From positions 1 to 36,283 of the forward strand of contig SVTI01000015.1 of assembly GCA_015063855.1 (NCBI GenBank): a stretch of 36,283 nt of DNA, read 5' to 3'. Numbering within the stretch: position 1 is the first letter of the stretch; each line of letters opens with the position of its first letter. The notes under the pieces are model-generated. The model saw only the letters and a list, made by a program, of their open reading frames with translations. It was not told where the DNA came from and searched no databases. The DNA comes from Oscillospiraceae bacterium (GTDB taxonomy: Bacteria > Bacillota > Clostridia > Oscillospirales > CAG-272). Below are positions 27,221-34,006 of the stretch, piece by piece. Both the position numbers and the translations under genes were made by a program.

Positions 27221-27970
27221 CTATGAAGCAGATTTGTATTTCTTAAGCCCCGATAACACGTATTTCATCAAGCTTGAAAAGCTCTTGAAAACAGACAACT
27301 TAAGCTTTTTACGGTAAATGATCCATCTGTTCTTAGCAGCTCTGAATTTGTTTGCACTTCTGGTCCCGGGATATACTCTGTAATCGGCAAGGACCTTTGT
27401 CTCACCGACCGCCTTGTATCCGTCACGGAGGATCGACATCCAAAGAACATAATCCTCATGAGCATATTCACCGGAAAAGCTATAATTTCTCATCACTTCG
27501 CTCTTAACCATGGCGGTAAGACACCCCACCTCGTTGCGAACAAGCATCTTGTCAAAATCGGTTTCCGGATCTACTATAAAGTCGTTGCACCTCTTATTAC
27601 CGTCAATATCGATCATTGAATATGAAGAATAGAGCAACTGCGCCCCGCTCTTCTCGGCAAGCTTAAGCTGAAGCTCCAGCTTGTCCTCACGCCAAATATC
27701 GTCACTATCAAGAAAAGCGATCCATTCGCCCTTTGCCTGTGAAATAGCAAAATTTCTGGTAAAGGAAACTCCGGAATTCTTCTCATTTACGAAATACTTT
27801 ACTCTTGAGTCCTGCGCCGCGATACTCTTTACGATCTCGTCGGTATTGTCTGTAGAGCAATCATTGACAACTATGACCTCAATATCTTTATAGGTCTGTG
27901 CCAATGCAGATTTTAATGTCAATTCGATCGTTCTTTGCGAATTATACGCAGGCATGATCACACTAACCAC
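27221..27970 (-). CDS. Glycosyltransferase family 2 (first gene of the LicD operon)
   Basis: This 249-aa GT-A glycosyltransferase has VVSVIMPAYNS, VVNDCSTDNT and EWIAFLDSDDIW in the expected order, then YAHEDYVLWMSIL with the catalytic acid pair. I use the GTG at 27970 because GAGG lies 9 bases upstream; an ATG at 28018 would add a hydrophobic leader without a ribosome site and sits close to the predicted transcription start. It closely resembles the next gene in the operon, so one arose by tandem duplication; the two probably now add different sugars. Confidence 0.88.
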   Translation of the reverse strand: MVSVIMPAYNSQRTIELTLKSALAQTYKDIEVIVVNDCSTDNTDEIVKSIAAQDSRVKYFVNEKNSGVSFTRNFAISQAKGEWIAFLDSDDIWREDKLELQLKLAEKSGAQLLYSSYSMIDIDGNKRCNDFIVDPETDFDKMLVRNEVGCLTAMVKSEVMRNYSFSGEYAHEDYVLWMSILRDGYKAVGETKVLADYRVYPGTRSANKFRAAKNRWIIYRKKLKLSVFKSFSSLMKYVLSGLKKYKSAS

Positions 27971-28036
27971 GGCTATAAACCTCGCTTGTAATATTGTTAT
28001 ACACAGAAAAGGGTACACCTTCCCCTATACAGTCTA

Positions 28037-28065
28037 ATTATATTATATTTATTAAAAACTGTCAA
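28037..28065 (-). promoter_or_regulatory. Promoter of the GT2-LicD-glycosidase operon
   Basis: TTGACA (28060-28065) and TATAAT (28037-28042) on the minus strand are separated by exactly 17 bases. The leader to the GTG start at 27970 is about 60 bases. With no clear terminator before 17857, this one promoter may serve seven genes over about 10 kb. Confidence 0.85.
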
Positions 28066-28092
28066 TTAATTCATTGTTATAAAACTTTAAAC

Positions 28093-28114
28093 AAAAAAAG
28101 CGAGCATCCGCTCG
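28093..28114 (-). terminator. Second terminator after the PHP-domain gene
   Basis: CGAGC and GCTCG on the minus strand enclose a GGAT loop and are followed by seven T. It backs up the stronger terminator at 28159-28195 and shields the GT2 operon promoter. Confidence 0.6.
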
Positions 28115-28158
28115 AAGTAAGCTATTTCCCATAAAACCAAAGAGACTTCAAAAAAGTG

Positions 28159-28195
28159 TAAAAAGGTGGTATAAACCGGATGTTTATGCCACCTT
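28159..28195 (-). terminator. Terminator after the PHP-domain gene
   Basis: On the minus strand AAGGTGGCATAAAC pairs with GTTTATACCACCTT (one G-T pair) around a short loop, followed by TTT and T-rich sequence, starting about 10 bases after the PHP gene stop codon. Confidence 0.8.
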
Positions 28196-28205
28196 GATTG
28201 CTTAT

Positions 28206-29075
28206 CTATAGTACAACAATATTGCTCCAAGCGTATCTTCCGTCTTTATCCTTTACCTCAAGTCTGATCCACCTTTCCCAAGGCTTTATCGGATATTCGG
28301 CATGAGTCAACGCTTCGCCCGTAATAATACGGTCCGGGGCATATGATGAATTGGAGATAAAGTTGATTTCCACAACCTCCGAGCAATCCGCTATCATCAT
28401 ATTTCCTTCCCTCTTTAAATGAAGCTCAGGACTTTGCGTAGCATAAAAATCACCCTGTCTCAATGCCTTGATAATATCGGAAGGAGAATCACTTTCTGCC
28501 TTGACCATAACAAAAGACTTGGTTTCATCCTCTCCGTTATAGAAATGTACGTCATCGGCAGCAATAAGAGGAAATACAATTCCCTTATTTGCCAACGCAT
28601 CAACGATATATCCGGAATAACCTCTTCTGCTCTGACCTACATCGGAAACGCTGTTATATATCTCAGTTGCAGAGAAACCGTTAAGAGAGACAACATCCTC
28701 CAAGGTGTTGAGGGACCAAGCAGGATGAGCAAGAACGGCAATTCCGCCCTCACCGTTGATCGCATCAATTATTTCCTGTCTCGATGCTTCACGCGAAATC
28801 TCGGGAGCTTTTTTCATTCCCAAAGCTACAATGTGCATAACGTCCTCTGCGGTATCAGCTGCACCGGTATTATACTCAATACCCGAAATGATATTAACCG
28901 AGTTTATCTCACCTTCAGGATAATATGACCAATGGTCTGTTATGGCTATTACATCATAGCCCGCATTTTTATATATTTCCGCAGCTTCCTCAGGCGTCTT
29001 ACCACCGTCAGAGAGAGTCGTATGTATATGAAGTGCTACCTTATATCTTATATTACCGAAAATGTCCTTAAACAT
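28206..29075 (-). CDS. PHP-domain phosphoesterase
   Basis: This 289-aa protein belongs to the PHP metal-dependent phosphoesterase superfamily: ALHIHTTLSDGGKTPEEA (HxH motif, about residues 15-32), VIAITDHWSYYP, a VLAHPAWS motif near residue 114 and AADDVHFYNGE near 170. These His/Asp residues bind two or three metals. Unlike CpsB it lacks the long DDGP and ERY signatures and is closer to the stand-alone PHP proteins with a C-terminal beta domain. The substrate is unknown. The start has AGGTG upstream; it lies 8 bases after the ion-channel gene and is cotranscribed with it. Confidence 0.85.
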   Translation of the reverse strand: MFKDIFGNIRYKVALHIHTTLSDGGKTPEEAAEIYKNAGYDVIAITDHWSYYPEGEINSVNIISGIEYNTGAADTAEDVMHIVALGMKKAPEISREASRQEIIDAINGEGGIAVLAHPAWSLNTLEDVVSLNGFSATEIYNSVSDVGQSRRGYSGYIVDALANKGIVFPLIAADDVHFYNGEDETKSFVMVKAESDSPSDIIKALRQGDFYATQSPELHLKREGNMMIADCSEVVEINFISNSSYAPDRIITGEALTHAEYPIKPWERWIRLEVKDKDGRYAWSNIVVL

Positions 29076-29083
29076 ATAAACAC

Positions 29084-29896
29084 CTACTTTAGCTTTTTAC
29101 CACAATGAGGACAGTATGATATTTCCTCCTCACCATCCTCCTTTGCGTGGTCGCGGTGAATGGTTTCCATAAATCCGGAGGATATAATACCGGTCGGTAC
29201 TGCTACCAAACCTATACCCAACAATGCAATTATCGCGCTGAGCACCTTACCCATAGCCGTTATCGGATAAATATCTCCGTAACCAACAGTGGTAAGAGTA
29301 GCAACCGACCACCATAGCGCCGACAAAGCATTACTGAAGGCATCAGGTTGGGCATCATGCTCAATATTATACATAAGAACCGATGCAATTATCATAAGTA
29401 GAAATACAACGAATATCGAGGATATAAGCTGATTTTTCTTTCTTTTAAATACATCGCCTATAACGTTAAGCGCCGTGGTATACCTTGTAATCTTGAATAT
29501 TCTGAACAGTCTGACCGTACGCAATATTCTCAAAACACGAAGATCTATATCTATAATATACGGAATATAAAAAGGCAATATTGCGAGAAGGTCAATAATT
29601 GCTATAAAAGAAAAGAAATATTTAAGCCGTGAAACGATTCTTCTCTTTTCGGGATAGAGAAGGTCGCTGGTCCAGAATCGTAAAACATATTCAATCGTAA
29701 AAATGGCCACAGAAGCAAGCTCTATGTAACCTATACACTCTCGAAGTGCTTTCGGCAGAGAAAAGGTTTCTGCTATTACAAGCACAACATTCAGAAATAT
29801 AAGACAGATGATACATATATCGAACACGCGGCTGGCGACGTCGTTATCCCCCGCTACCTGAACTATATCAAAAAGACGTTTTTTTAGCTTTTTCAT
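29084..29896 (-). CDS. Voltage-gated potassium-channel-like protein with C-terminal zinc ribbon
   Basis: This 270-aa six-helix ion channel has a positively charged S4 (LRVLRILRTVRLFRIFKITR), a pore helix with the K+ selectivity filter (ATLTTVGYGDIYP), and S6 after it. The C-terminus ends in CPHCGKK, one Cys pair that could be half of a zinc ribbon completed in the tetramer. I take the ATG at 29896 (AAGGAG 9 bases upstream) over an in-frame start at 29947, which would run through the terminator stem. No promoter of its own is visible in the 30 bases between this start and the tRNA-Gly terminator. Confidence 0.88.
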   Translation of the reverse strand: MKKLKKRLFDIVQVAGDNDVASRVFDICIICLIFLNVVLVIAETFSLPKALRECIGYIELASVAIFTIEYVLRFWTSDLLYPEKRRIVSRLKYFFSFIAIIDLLAILPFYIPYIIDIDLRVLRILRTVRLFRIFKITRYTTALNVIGDVFKRKKNQLISSIFVVFLLMIIASVLMYNIEHDAQPDAFSNALSALWWSVATLTTVGYGDIYPITAMGKVLSAIIALLGIGLVAVPTGIISSGFMETIHRDHAKEDGEEEISYCPHCGKKLK

Positions 29897-29923
29897 AATA
29901 CGATTCTCCTTGACAAGATATGT

Positions 29924-29954
29924 AAAAAGCCTTTTGTCATCGGACAAAAGGCTT
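29924..29954 (-). terminator. Terminator of tRNA-Gly
   Basis: A 12-bp stem (AAGCCTTTTGTC / GACAAAAGGCTT) with a 4-nt loop, followed by TTTTT on the minus strand, lies 4 bases downstream of the tRNA CCA end. The channel gene begins about 28 bases later. Confidence 0.85.
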
Positions 29955-29957
29955 ATC

Positions 29958-30031
<74 letters not shown>

Positions 30032-30048
30032 ATATTTGGTACTTGAAC

Positions 30049-30077
30049 ATCATATCATACTTCACCTCAATTGTCAA
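30049..30077 (-). promoter_or_regulatory. Promoter of tRNA-Gly
   Basis: TTGACA (30072-30077) and TATGAT (30049-30054) on the minus strand are separated by 17 bases; transcription would start about 10 bases before the tRNA. A second overlapping TATGAT at 30054-30059 gives a less suitable spacing. Confidence 0.8.
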
Positions 30078-30080
30078 GAG

Positions 30081-30164
30081 TTATTTTGATTTTTTTATAA
30101 ATATTTTTGCGACAGACAGAAAAATCGAAGCCCCCAACAAATAATACAGCACATTTAGATCCAT
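30081..30164 (-). CDS. Possible 27-aa single-pass membrane peptide
   Basis: A short reading frame encodes MDLNVLYYLLGASIFLSVAK followed by IFIKKSK: a short acidic head, one hydrophobic segment of about 18 residues and a Lys-rich tail, which predicts an N-out, C-in membrane peptide. A GAGAGG ribosome binding site lies 6 bases before ATG, and a possible promoter (TTGAAT, 16 bases, TAATAT) lies further upstream on the same strand. It ends 4 bases before the tRNA-Gly -35 box, with no terminator between. I do not recognise a family. Chance occurrence cannot be excluded at this size. Confidence 0.45.
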   Translation of the reverse strand: MDLNVLYYLLGASIFLSVAKIFIKKSK

Positions 30165-30242
30165 CTTTTACCTCTCATAATCACTTATTACATTTATATT
30201 ACCGGCCAAAAAAAATAATTCAAAAAAACTTTCAAAAAGTAC

Positions 30243-30271
30243 TTGACAAATGAAATCTATAGTGCTATAAT
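30243..30271 (+). promoter_or_regulatory. Promoter of tRNA-Gln
   Basis: A perfect TTGACA (30243-30248), 17-base spacer and perfect TATAAT (30266-30271) lie 20 bases before the mature tRNA 5' end. Confidence 0.9.
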
Positions 30272-30290
30272 AACATCCGTTGCAGAGCAA

Positions 30291-30364
30291 TGCCGAATTG
30301 TGTAACGGTAGCACGACAGACTCTGACTCTGTTTGTTGGGGTTCGAATCCCTATTCGGCAGCCA
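30291..30364 (+). tRNA. tRNA-Gln (anticodon CTG)
   Basis: A 74-nt cloverleaf: acceptor TGCCGAA/TTCGGCA, D arm with TAACGGTAGCA, anticodon loop CTCTGAC giving CTG, T arm GGGTTCGAATCCC, discriminator G and encoded CCA. The weak U-A first acceptor pair is typical of bacterial tRNA-Gln. It reads CAG codons. Confidence 0.96.
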
Positions 30365-30400
30365 AAAATCCAACTCGTTTGAGTTGGATTTTTCTTTTTT
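30364..30400 (+). terminator. Terminator of tRNA-Gln
   Basis: AAAAATCCAACTC pairs with GAGTTGGATTTTT around a GTTT loop, followed by CTTTTTT. It begins directly at the tRNA 3' end. Confidence 0.92.
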
Positions 30401-30406
30401 CTGACA

Positions 30407-30435
30407 TTGATTTTTCTGTATCGATATGTTATAAT
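30407..30435 (+). promoter_or_regulatory. Promoter of the cupin gene
   Basis: TTGATT (30407-30412), a 17-base spacer and TATAAT (30430-30435) lie about 25 bases before the ATG at 30461. Confidence 0.75.
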
Positions 30436-30460
30436 TTTAATATGAAAAGAGGTAAAAACT

Positions 30461-30799
30461 ATGAAACTTACAAGAACAAGAAAAACAATAGAAAAACGCT
30501 TCGGCGGTAAGGGTCACCTTATTTCCGATTCCATCCTTACAGCAGATCAGATGTCAGGCGGATGCCGTATGTATGCAGAGATCACACTTGAGCAGGGGTG
30601 CTCACTTGGTGAACACAAGCACGAGGGCGAAACCGAAACTTACTTCATAACTGAGGGTGTAGGTTTATATAATGACAACGGCGAATGCTATGAGGTAAAG
30701 GCAGGAGATGTTCTATTCTGTGACAACGGTGAGAGCCATGCCCTTGAGAACACAGGCGACAGTAATCTTAAATTTGTCGCACTTATACTTGAAAAATAA
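30461..30799 (+). CDS. Small cupin-domain protein
   Basis: This 112-aa single cupin_2 domain has both conserved cupin motifs: motif 1 as GCSLGEHKHEGETETYFITEG (His, His, Glu metal ligands, about residues 46-66) and motif 2 as AGDVLFCDNGESHALENTGD (second His, about 82-101). It probably binds a divalent metal. Small cupins of this type can be isomerases, dioxygenases or sugar-binding proteins; nothing here distinguishes these. It has its own promoter and an AAGAGG ribosome site 8 bases before ATG, and stands alone between tRNA-Gln and the TPP riboswitch. Confidence 0.88.
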   Translation: MKLTRTRKTIEKRFGGKGHLISDSILTADQMSGGCRMYAEITLEQGCSLGEHKHEGETETYFITEGVGLYNDNGECYEVKAGDVLFCDNGESHALENTGDSNLKFVALILEK

Positions 30800-30812
30800 T
30801 TTACCAAAACTA

Positions 30813-30841
30813 TTGACAAATCAAATTTGTAGGTTTATAAT
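30813..30841 (+). promoter_or_regulatory. Promoter of the TPP-controlled operon
   Basis: Perfect TTGACA (30813-30818) and TATAAT (30836-30841) with a 17-base spacer. Transcription should begin near 30848, just before the riboswitch. Confidence 0.9.
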
Positions 30842-30849
30842 TGACACGT

Positions 30850-30946
30850 ACAACAGGGGAGCTGAGTTACCTCGGCTGAGATCAAGCGTTGAGCTTGGGA
30901 CCCATAACCTGATCCGGATAATGCCGGCGGAGGGAGATAGTGACAC
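30850..30946 (+). ncRNA. TPP (THI-box) riboswitch
   Basis: The conserved TPP aptamer core is present: GGGGAGC at the 5' side, CTCGGCTGAGATCAAG with the pyrimidine-binding CUGAGA, then ACCCATAACCTGATCC, GGATAATGCCGGCG with the pyrophosphate-sensing region, and the closing AGGGAGA. When TPP is bound, the downstream terminator should form and shut off the thiamine-related uptake genes. Confidence 0.95.
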
Positions 30947-30952
30947 TATTTC

Positions 30953-30980
30953 AAGACTTCCGACGGGAAGTCTTATTTTT
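30953..30980 (+). terminator. Riboswitch-controlled terminator
   Basis: A 9-bp stem (AAGACTTCC / GGAAGTCTT) with a 4-nt loop followed by ATTTTTA lies 7 bases past the aptamer. It is the expected expression platform of a transcriptional TPP switch. Confidence 0.88.
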
Positions 30981-31022
30981 ATGCTCGCATTAAGTTCAGC
31001 ATTAATTCTTTATTCAGTACAC

Positions 31023-31054
31023 GGTAATCAAGCAATCATGAATTGCTTATTACC
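31023..31054 (+). other. Second leader hairpin upstream of the thiamine operon
   Basis: GGTAAT-C-AAGCAAT and ATTGCTT-ATTACC form a 13-bp stem with one bulged C and a 5-nt loop, without a following U-run. It lies between the riboswitch terminator and the first ribosome binding site (about 31081-31086). It may stabilise the processed message or affect translation. Confidence 0.55.
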
Positions 31055-31094
31055 TGACAAATAAAGAAACATAGTATTTGAAAGGAGAACAAAT

Positions 31095-31391
31095 ATGAAC
31101 CTTACAAGTGCGGCAATTCAGATATTGCCTATGAACGCAGACAACCGAGAGGTGGTACGCATCGTTGACGAGGCTATAGCTTACATCAAAAGTTTTGGTC
31201 TGCATACAACGGTAGGACCCTTTGAAACCACGGTTGAGGGCGACTATGATATAATAATGAAGATTATATCCGAAGTAACAAGAATAAGCCTCAAGGCAGG
31301 TGCAGAGGAGATAATGACATACGTCAAGATCTGTGCCAAAGCTGAGGGTGATGTTATGAGCATCGATGAAAAGACAAAAAAGCATAATTAA
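31095..31391 (+). CDS. Thiamine-binding MTH1187/YkoF-type protein
   Basis: This 98-aa protein matches the thiamine-binding MTH1187/YqgV family (DUF77), whose ferredoxin-like fold binds thiamine or its pyrimidine. Typical elements are AAIQILPM near the start, VDEAIAYIKSFGLHTTVGPFETTVEGDYDIIM with the family-conserved TTVEG segment, and MTYVKICAKAEGD near the end. AAAGGAG lies 7 bases before ATG. It overlaps the permease gene by 26 bases, so the two are coupled. It may pass thiamine or a precursor to the cell after uptake. Confidence 0.88.
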   Translation: MNLTSAAIQILPMNADNREVVRIVDEAIAYIKSFGLHTTVGPFETTVEGDYDIIMKIISEVTRISLKAGAEEIMTYVKICAKAEGDVMSIDEKTKKHN

Positions 31392-32136
31392 TTATCTTTT
31401 ACCGACAGGTGTATTTGTTTTTATTTTACTTATATGGCAGTTAATATGCAGCCTCGGCATAGTTCCAAGTCTGCTCCTTCCCTCCCCCCTGGAGGTATGC
31501 TCTGCCCTGATAAGCGATATTGACAATCTGTCGCGAAATGCGCTATACACCCTTTCGGAGACATTTGTAGGCATGGCAATAAGCATCGTGCTCAGCTTTA
31601 TGCTGGCATGCTTTATGGACAAGATAAGTCTTATAAAAACCGCACTCTATCCATTGCTTGTTGTAACACAGACGATTCCCTCTATTGCCATAGCACCACT
31701 GCTTGTAATATGGTTCGGCTATGATATGCTGCCTAAGATCATACTCATTGTAATAGTCTGCTTCTTTCCTCTTGCCATAGGCTTTCTTGACGGATTTGCC
31801 TCAGCGGACGAGGACGAGATAAGACTTCTTCGCAGCATGGGTGCAAGCGATCTTCAGATATTCTGGCATCTGAAGCTGCCTAAAGCCATGCCCCATTTCT
31901 TTTCGGGACTCAAGATATCATCCTCATATTGTATCGTTTCCGCCGTTATCAGCGAATGGGTCGGCGGCTCTAAAGGATTAGGTGTGTACATGATGAGAGT
32001 AAAAAATAATTATGACTATGACAAAATGTTCGCCGTGATATTCGTAATATCAGCATTGAGCATACTGGTCATGGCATTTATCTCATTACTTGAAAAAAAG
32101 ATTATGCCCTACAAAACGAAAGAGGAAAATGAATAA
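31366..32136 (+). CDS. thiX: ABC transporter permease, ThiX-like
   Basis: This 256-aa inner-membrane subunit of the NitT/TauT-type ABC transporter group has about six membrane helices and the EAA coupling loop (DGFASADEDEIRLLRSMGAS, residues about 144-163, with the G three residues before the end). The TPP riboswitch, the ThiY-like binding protein and the thiamine-binding neighbour point to pyrimidine (HMP or formylaminopyrimidine) or thiamine uptake. Its start lies inside the preceding gene with a weak ribosome site, and it overlaps the next gene by 1 base. Confidence 0.88.
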   Translation: MKRQKSIINYLLPTGVFVFILLIWQLICSLGIVPSLLLPSPLEVCSALISDIDNLSRNALYTLSETFVGMAISIVLSFMLACFMDKISLIKTALYPLLVVTQTIPSIAIAPLLVIWFGYDMLPKIILIVIVCFFPLAIGFLDGFASADEDEIRLLRSMGASDLQIFWHLKLPKAMPHFFSGLKISSSYCIVSAVISEWVGGSKGLGVYMMRVKNNYDYDKMFAVIFVISALSILVMAFISLLEKKIMPYKTKEENE

Positions 32137-33110
32137 TGAAAAAAGTTATTGCAATACTGCTCTGCGCATTGATGGTATTCCCATTCTATGCCTGCGGTAA
32201 AAAAGATGAAAACGAAATAACAGTCGTTCTTGACTGGACACCCAACACCAATCATACGGGTCTCTACGTAGCACTCGAAAAGGGCTACTATAAGGATCTC
32301 GGATTAAATGTAAAGATAGAACAACCACCGGAAGATGGTGCAGCAGCCCTTGTAGCGAGTGGCAAAGCGCAGTTCGGAGTTGATTTTCAGGACTATTTAG
32401 CGCCCGCCTTCTCAAAGGACGATCCCCTTCCCGTAACAGCCGTTGCGGCAATCATTCAGCACAACACCTCGGGAATCATTTCCACCAAGGACAAAGGTAT
32501 TAAAGAAGCCAAGGACCTTGAAGGACATTCATACGCTACTTGGGAGCTTCCCATAGAACAGTCGATTATAGCCGATTCAATGAAGAAGCAGGGTGGTGAC
32601 TTCTCCAAGGTTGAGTTGATTCCCTCTACAGTTACGGATACAATGACCGCAATCAAGGAAAGTGTTGACAGCGTATGGATCTATTACGCATGGGACGGCG
32701 TAGCCTGTGACGTCAAGGGTCTCGATACCAACTACTTTGCATTCAAGGATATAGATCCCGCATTCGATTACTATACCCCCGTTCTTATAGCAAACAATGA
32801 TTTTCTCAAGGATTCTCCCGAATTAGCCAAGAAATTTCTTGAAGCTACCACAAAGGGATATGAATACTGTGTAAAGAATCCCGAAAAGGCGGCTGATATT
32901 CTCCTTGACGCAGCTCCCGAGCTTGACCGCGATATTGTAACTGCAAGCCAGAAATATCTTGCAGACAAATATATCGATGATGCAAAGCGCTGGGGTGAAT
33001 TTGATGCAAAGCGTTGGAATGGATTCTTTGATTATCTTTCGGAAAACAAGCTTATAGAGAAGGAAATTGCAGATAATTACGGTTTCTCTAACGATTATCT
33101 GCCCAAGTAA
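32136..33110 (+). CDS. thiY: ThiY-like substrate-binding lipoprotein (NMT1/THI5 family)
   Basis: This 324-aa lipoprotein has a signal peptide ending in FYAC (lipid-attachment Cys 20). The mature domain is of the NMT1/THI5-like type: ITVVLDWTPNTNHTGLYVAL, GYYKDLGLNVKI and SGKAQFGVDFQDYL are the family hallmarks, and VDSVWIYYAWDG is close to known ThiY. It lacks the iron-dependent HMP synthase motif of the eukaryotic THI5 enzymes, as expected for a binding protein. The ligand is likely a thiamine pyrimidine precursor rather than thiamine itself. The ATG shares one base with the permease stop. Confidence 0.9.
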   Translation: MKKVIAILLCALMVFPFYACGKKDENEITVVLDWTPNTNHTGLYVALEKGYYKDLGLNVKIEQPPEDGAAALVASGKAQFGVDFQDYLAPAFSKDDPLPVTAVAAIIQHNTSGIISTKDKGIKEAKDLEGHSYATWELPIEQSIIADSMKKQGGDFSKVELIPSTVTDTMTAIKESVDSVWIYYAWDGVACDVKGLDTNYFAFKDIDPAFDYYTPVLIANNDFLKDSPELAKKFLEATTKGYEYCVKNPEKAADILLDAAPELDRDIVTASQKYLADKYIDDAKRWGEFDAKRWNGFFDYLSENKLIEKEIADNYGFSNDYLPK

Positions 33111-33112
33111 AC

Positions 33113-33835
33113 ATGACAAATATACTCATAGCCAAGGATATAACCAAGACATACGGTGACAATTTAATATTCAAGGAGCTTACCCTCGAGCTTGAGAAAG
33201 GCAAGACCCTTGCACTACTCGGTCCAAGCGGTATTGGAAAGACAACACTTTTAAACATACTTTCCGGTGTTATATCCCCCGACAGCGGAAGCGTATTTCT
33301 GAGGAATCAGGATATAACGGGTAAGCCGGGGCAGATAAGCTACATGCAACAACGAGATCTTCTGCTTCCCTATTACACCGTTCTCGAAAATGTAGCTCTT
33401 CCCCTTATAATCAAGGGTGAAAGAAAAAAGGATGCCATAAAGAAGGTATCCGGCTACTTTGAGTTTTTCGGTATTTCGGGTTATGAGAATAAATACCCTC
33501 GCGAGATGTCGGGTGGTATGAGACAGCGTGCAGCATTGCTTCGTACCTATATCCAATCTCAGGATGTGGTACTTCTCGACGAGCCCTTCGGAGCCCTCGA
33601 TGCAGTAACGAGAACAAGGATGCAAAAATGGTATCTTGAGATCTCGGCAAAATTAGGCTTATCTACCGTCATCATAACCCACGACACAGACGAAGCACTG
33701 ATCCTCGCCGATAAGGTAATTGTTATGCAGAACGCGGGTAACACAAAGGTCATCGATCTTGGAAGTAAGCCTGAGGGCTATGAGCTTACCGAAGATTTTC
33801 TTATTAAAAAAAGAGAAATATTATCGTATCTATAA
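33113..33835 (+). CDS. thiZ: ABC transporter ATPase, ThiZ-like
   Basis: This 240-aa ATPase has Walker A GPSGIGKTT (about residues 34-42), the LSGG-type signature as MSGGMRQRAAL (about 126-136), Walker B VVLLDEPFGALD (about 147-158) and the switch His in IITHDTDEA. It powers the ThiX/ThiY importer. The start is 2 bases after the ThiY stop with little ribosome site, so coupling is likely. A strong terminator follows 8 bases after the stop. Confidence 0.92.
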   Translation: MTNILIAKDITKTYGDNLIFKELTLELEKGKTLALLGPSGIGKTTLLNILSGVISPDSGSVFLRNQDITGKPGQISYMQQRDLLLPYYTVLENVALPLIIKGERKKDAIKKVSGYFEFFGISGYENKYPREMSGGMRQRAALLRTYIQSQDVVLLDEPFGALDAVTRTRMQKWYLEISAKLGLSTVIITHDTDEALILADKVIVMQNAGNTKVIDLGSKPEGYELTEDFLIKKREILSYL

Positions 33836-33843
33836 TTTACATC

Positions 33844-33882
33844 AAACAGAGTATGACCGCAATCATACTCTGTTTGTTTTTT
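33844..33882 (+). terminator. Terminator of the thiamine uptake operon
   Basis: AAACAGAGTATGA pairs with TCATACTCTGTTT around a 6-nt loop, followed by GTTTTTT. Confidence 0.93.
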
Positions 33883-33940
33883 AACTATACGGTTGTTTTT
33901 CAACTTAATTAATTTCACCTCTTTTGTTCACAAAATACTG

Positions 33941-33969
33941 TTGAATTGCATATCCTGTAGTGTTAAAAT
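33941..33969 (+). promoter_or_regulatory. Probable promoter of the antiporter gene
   Basis: TTGAAT (33941-33946), a 17-base spacer and TAAAAT (33964-33969) lie about 40 bases before the ATG at 34007. Confidence 0.5.
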
Positions 33970-34006
33970 CTATGCTTGTGATTATTATATATAGGATGGT
34001 AAGGTA

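Noticed and set aside
30280..30510. 76-aa frame across tRNA-Gln
   Set aside because: It runs through the tRNA, its terminator and the cupin promoter.
30708..31064. 118-aa frame overlapping the cupin end and the TPP riboswitch
   Set aside because: It crosses a promoter, an aptamer and a terminator, and has no ribosome site.
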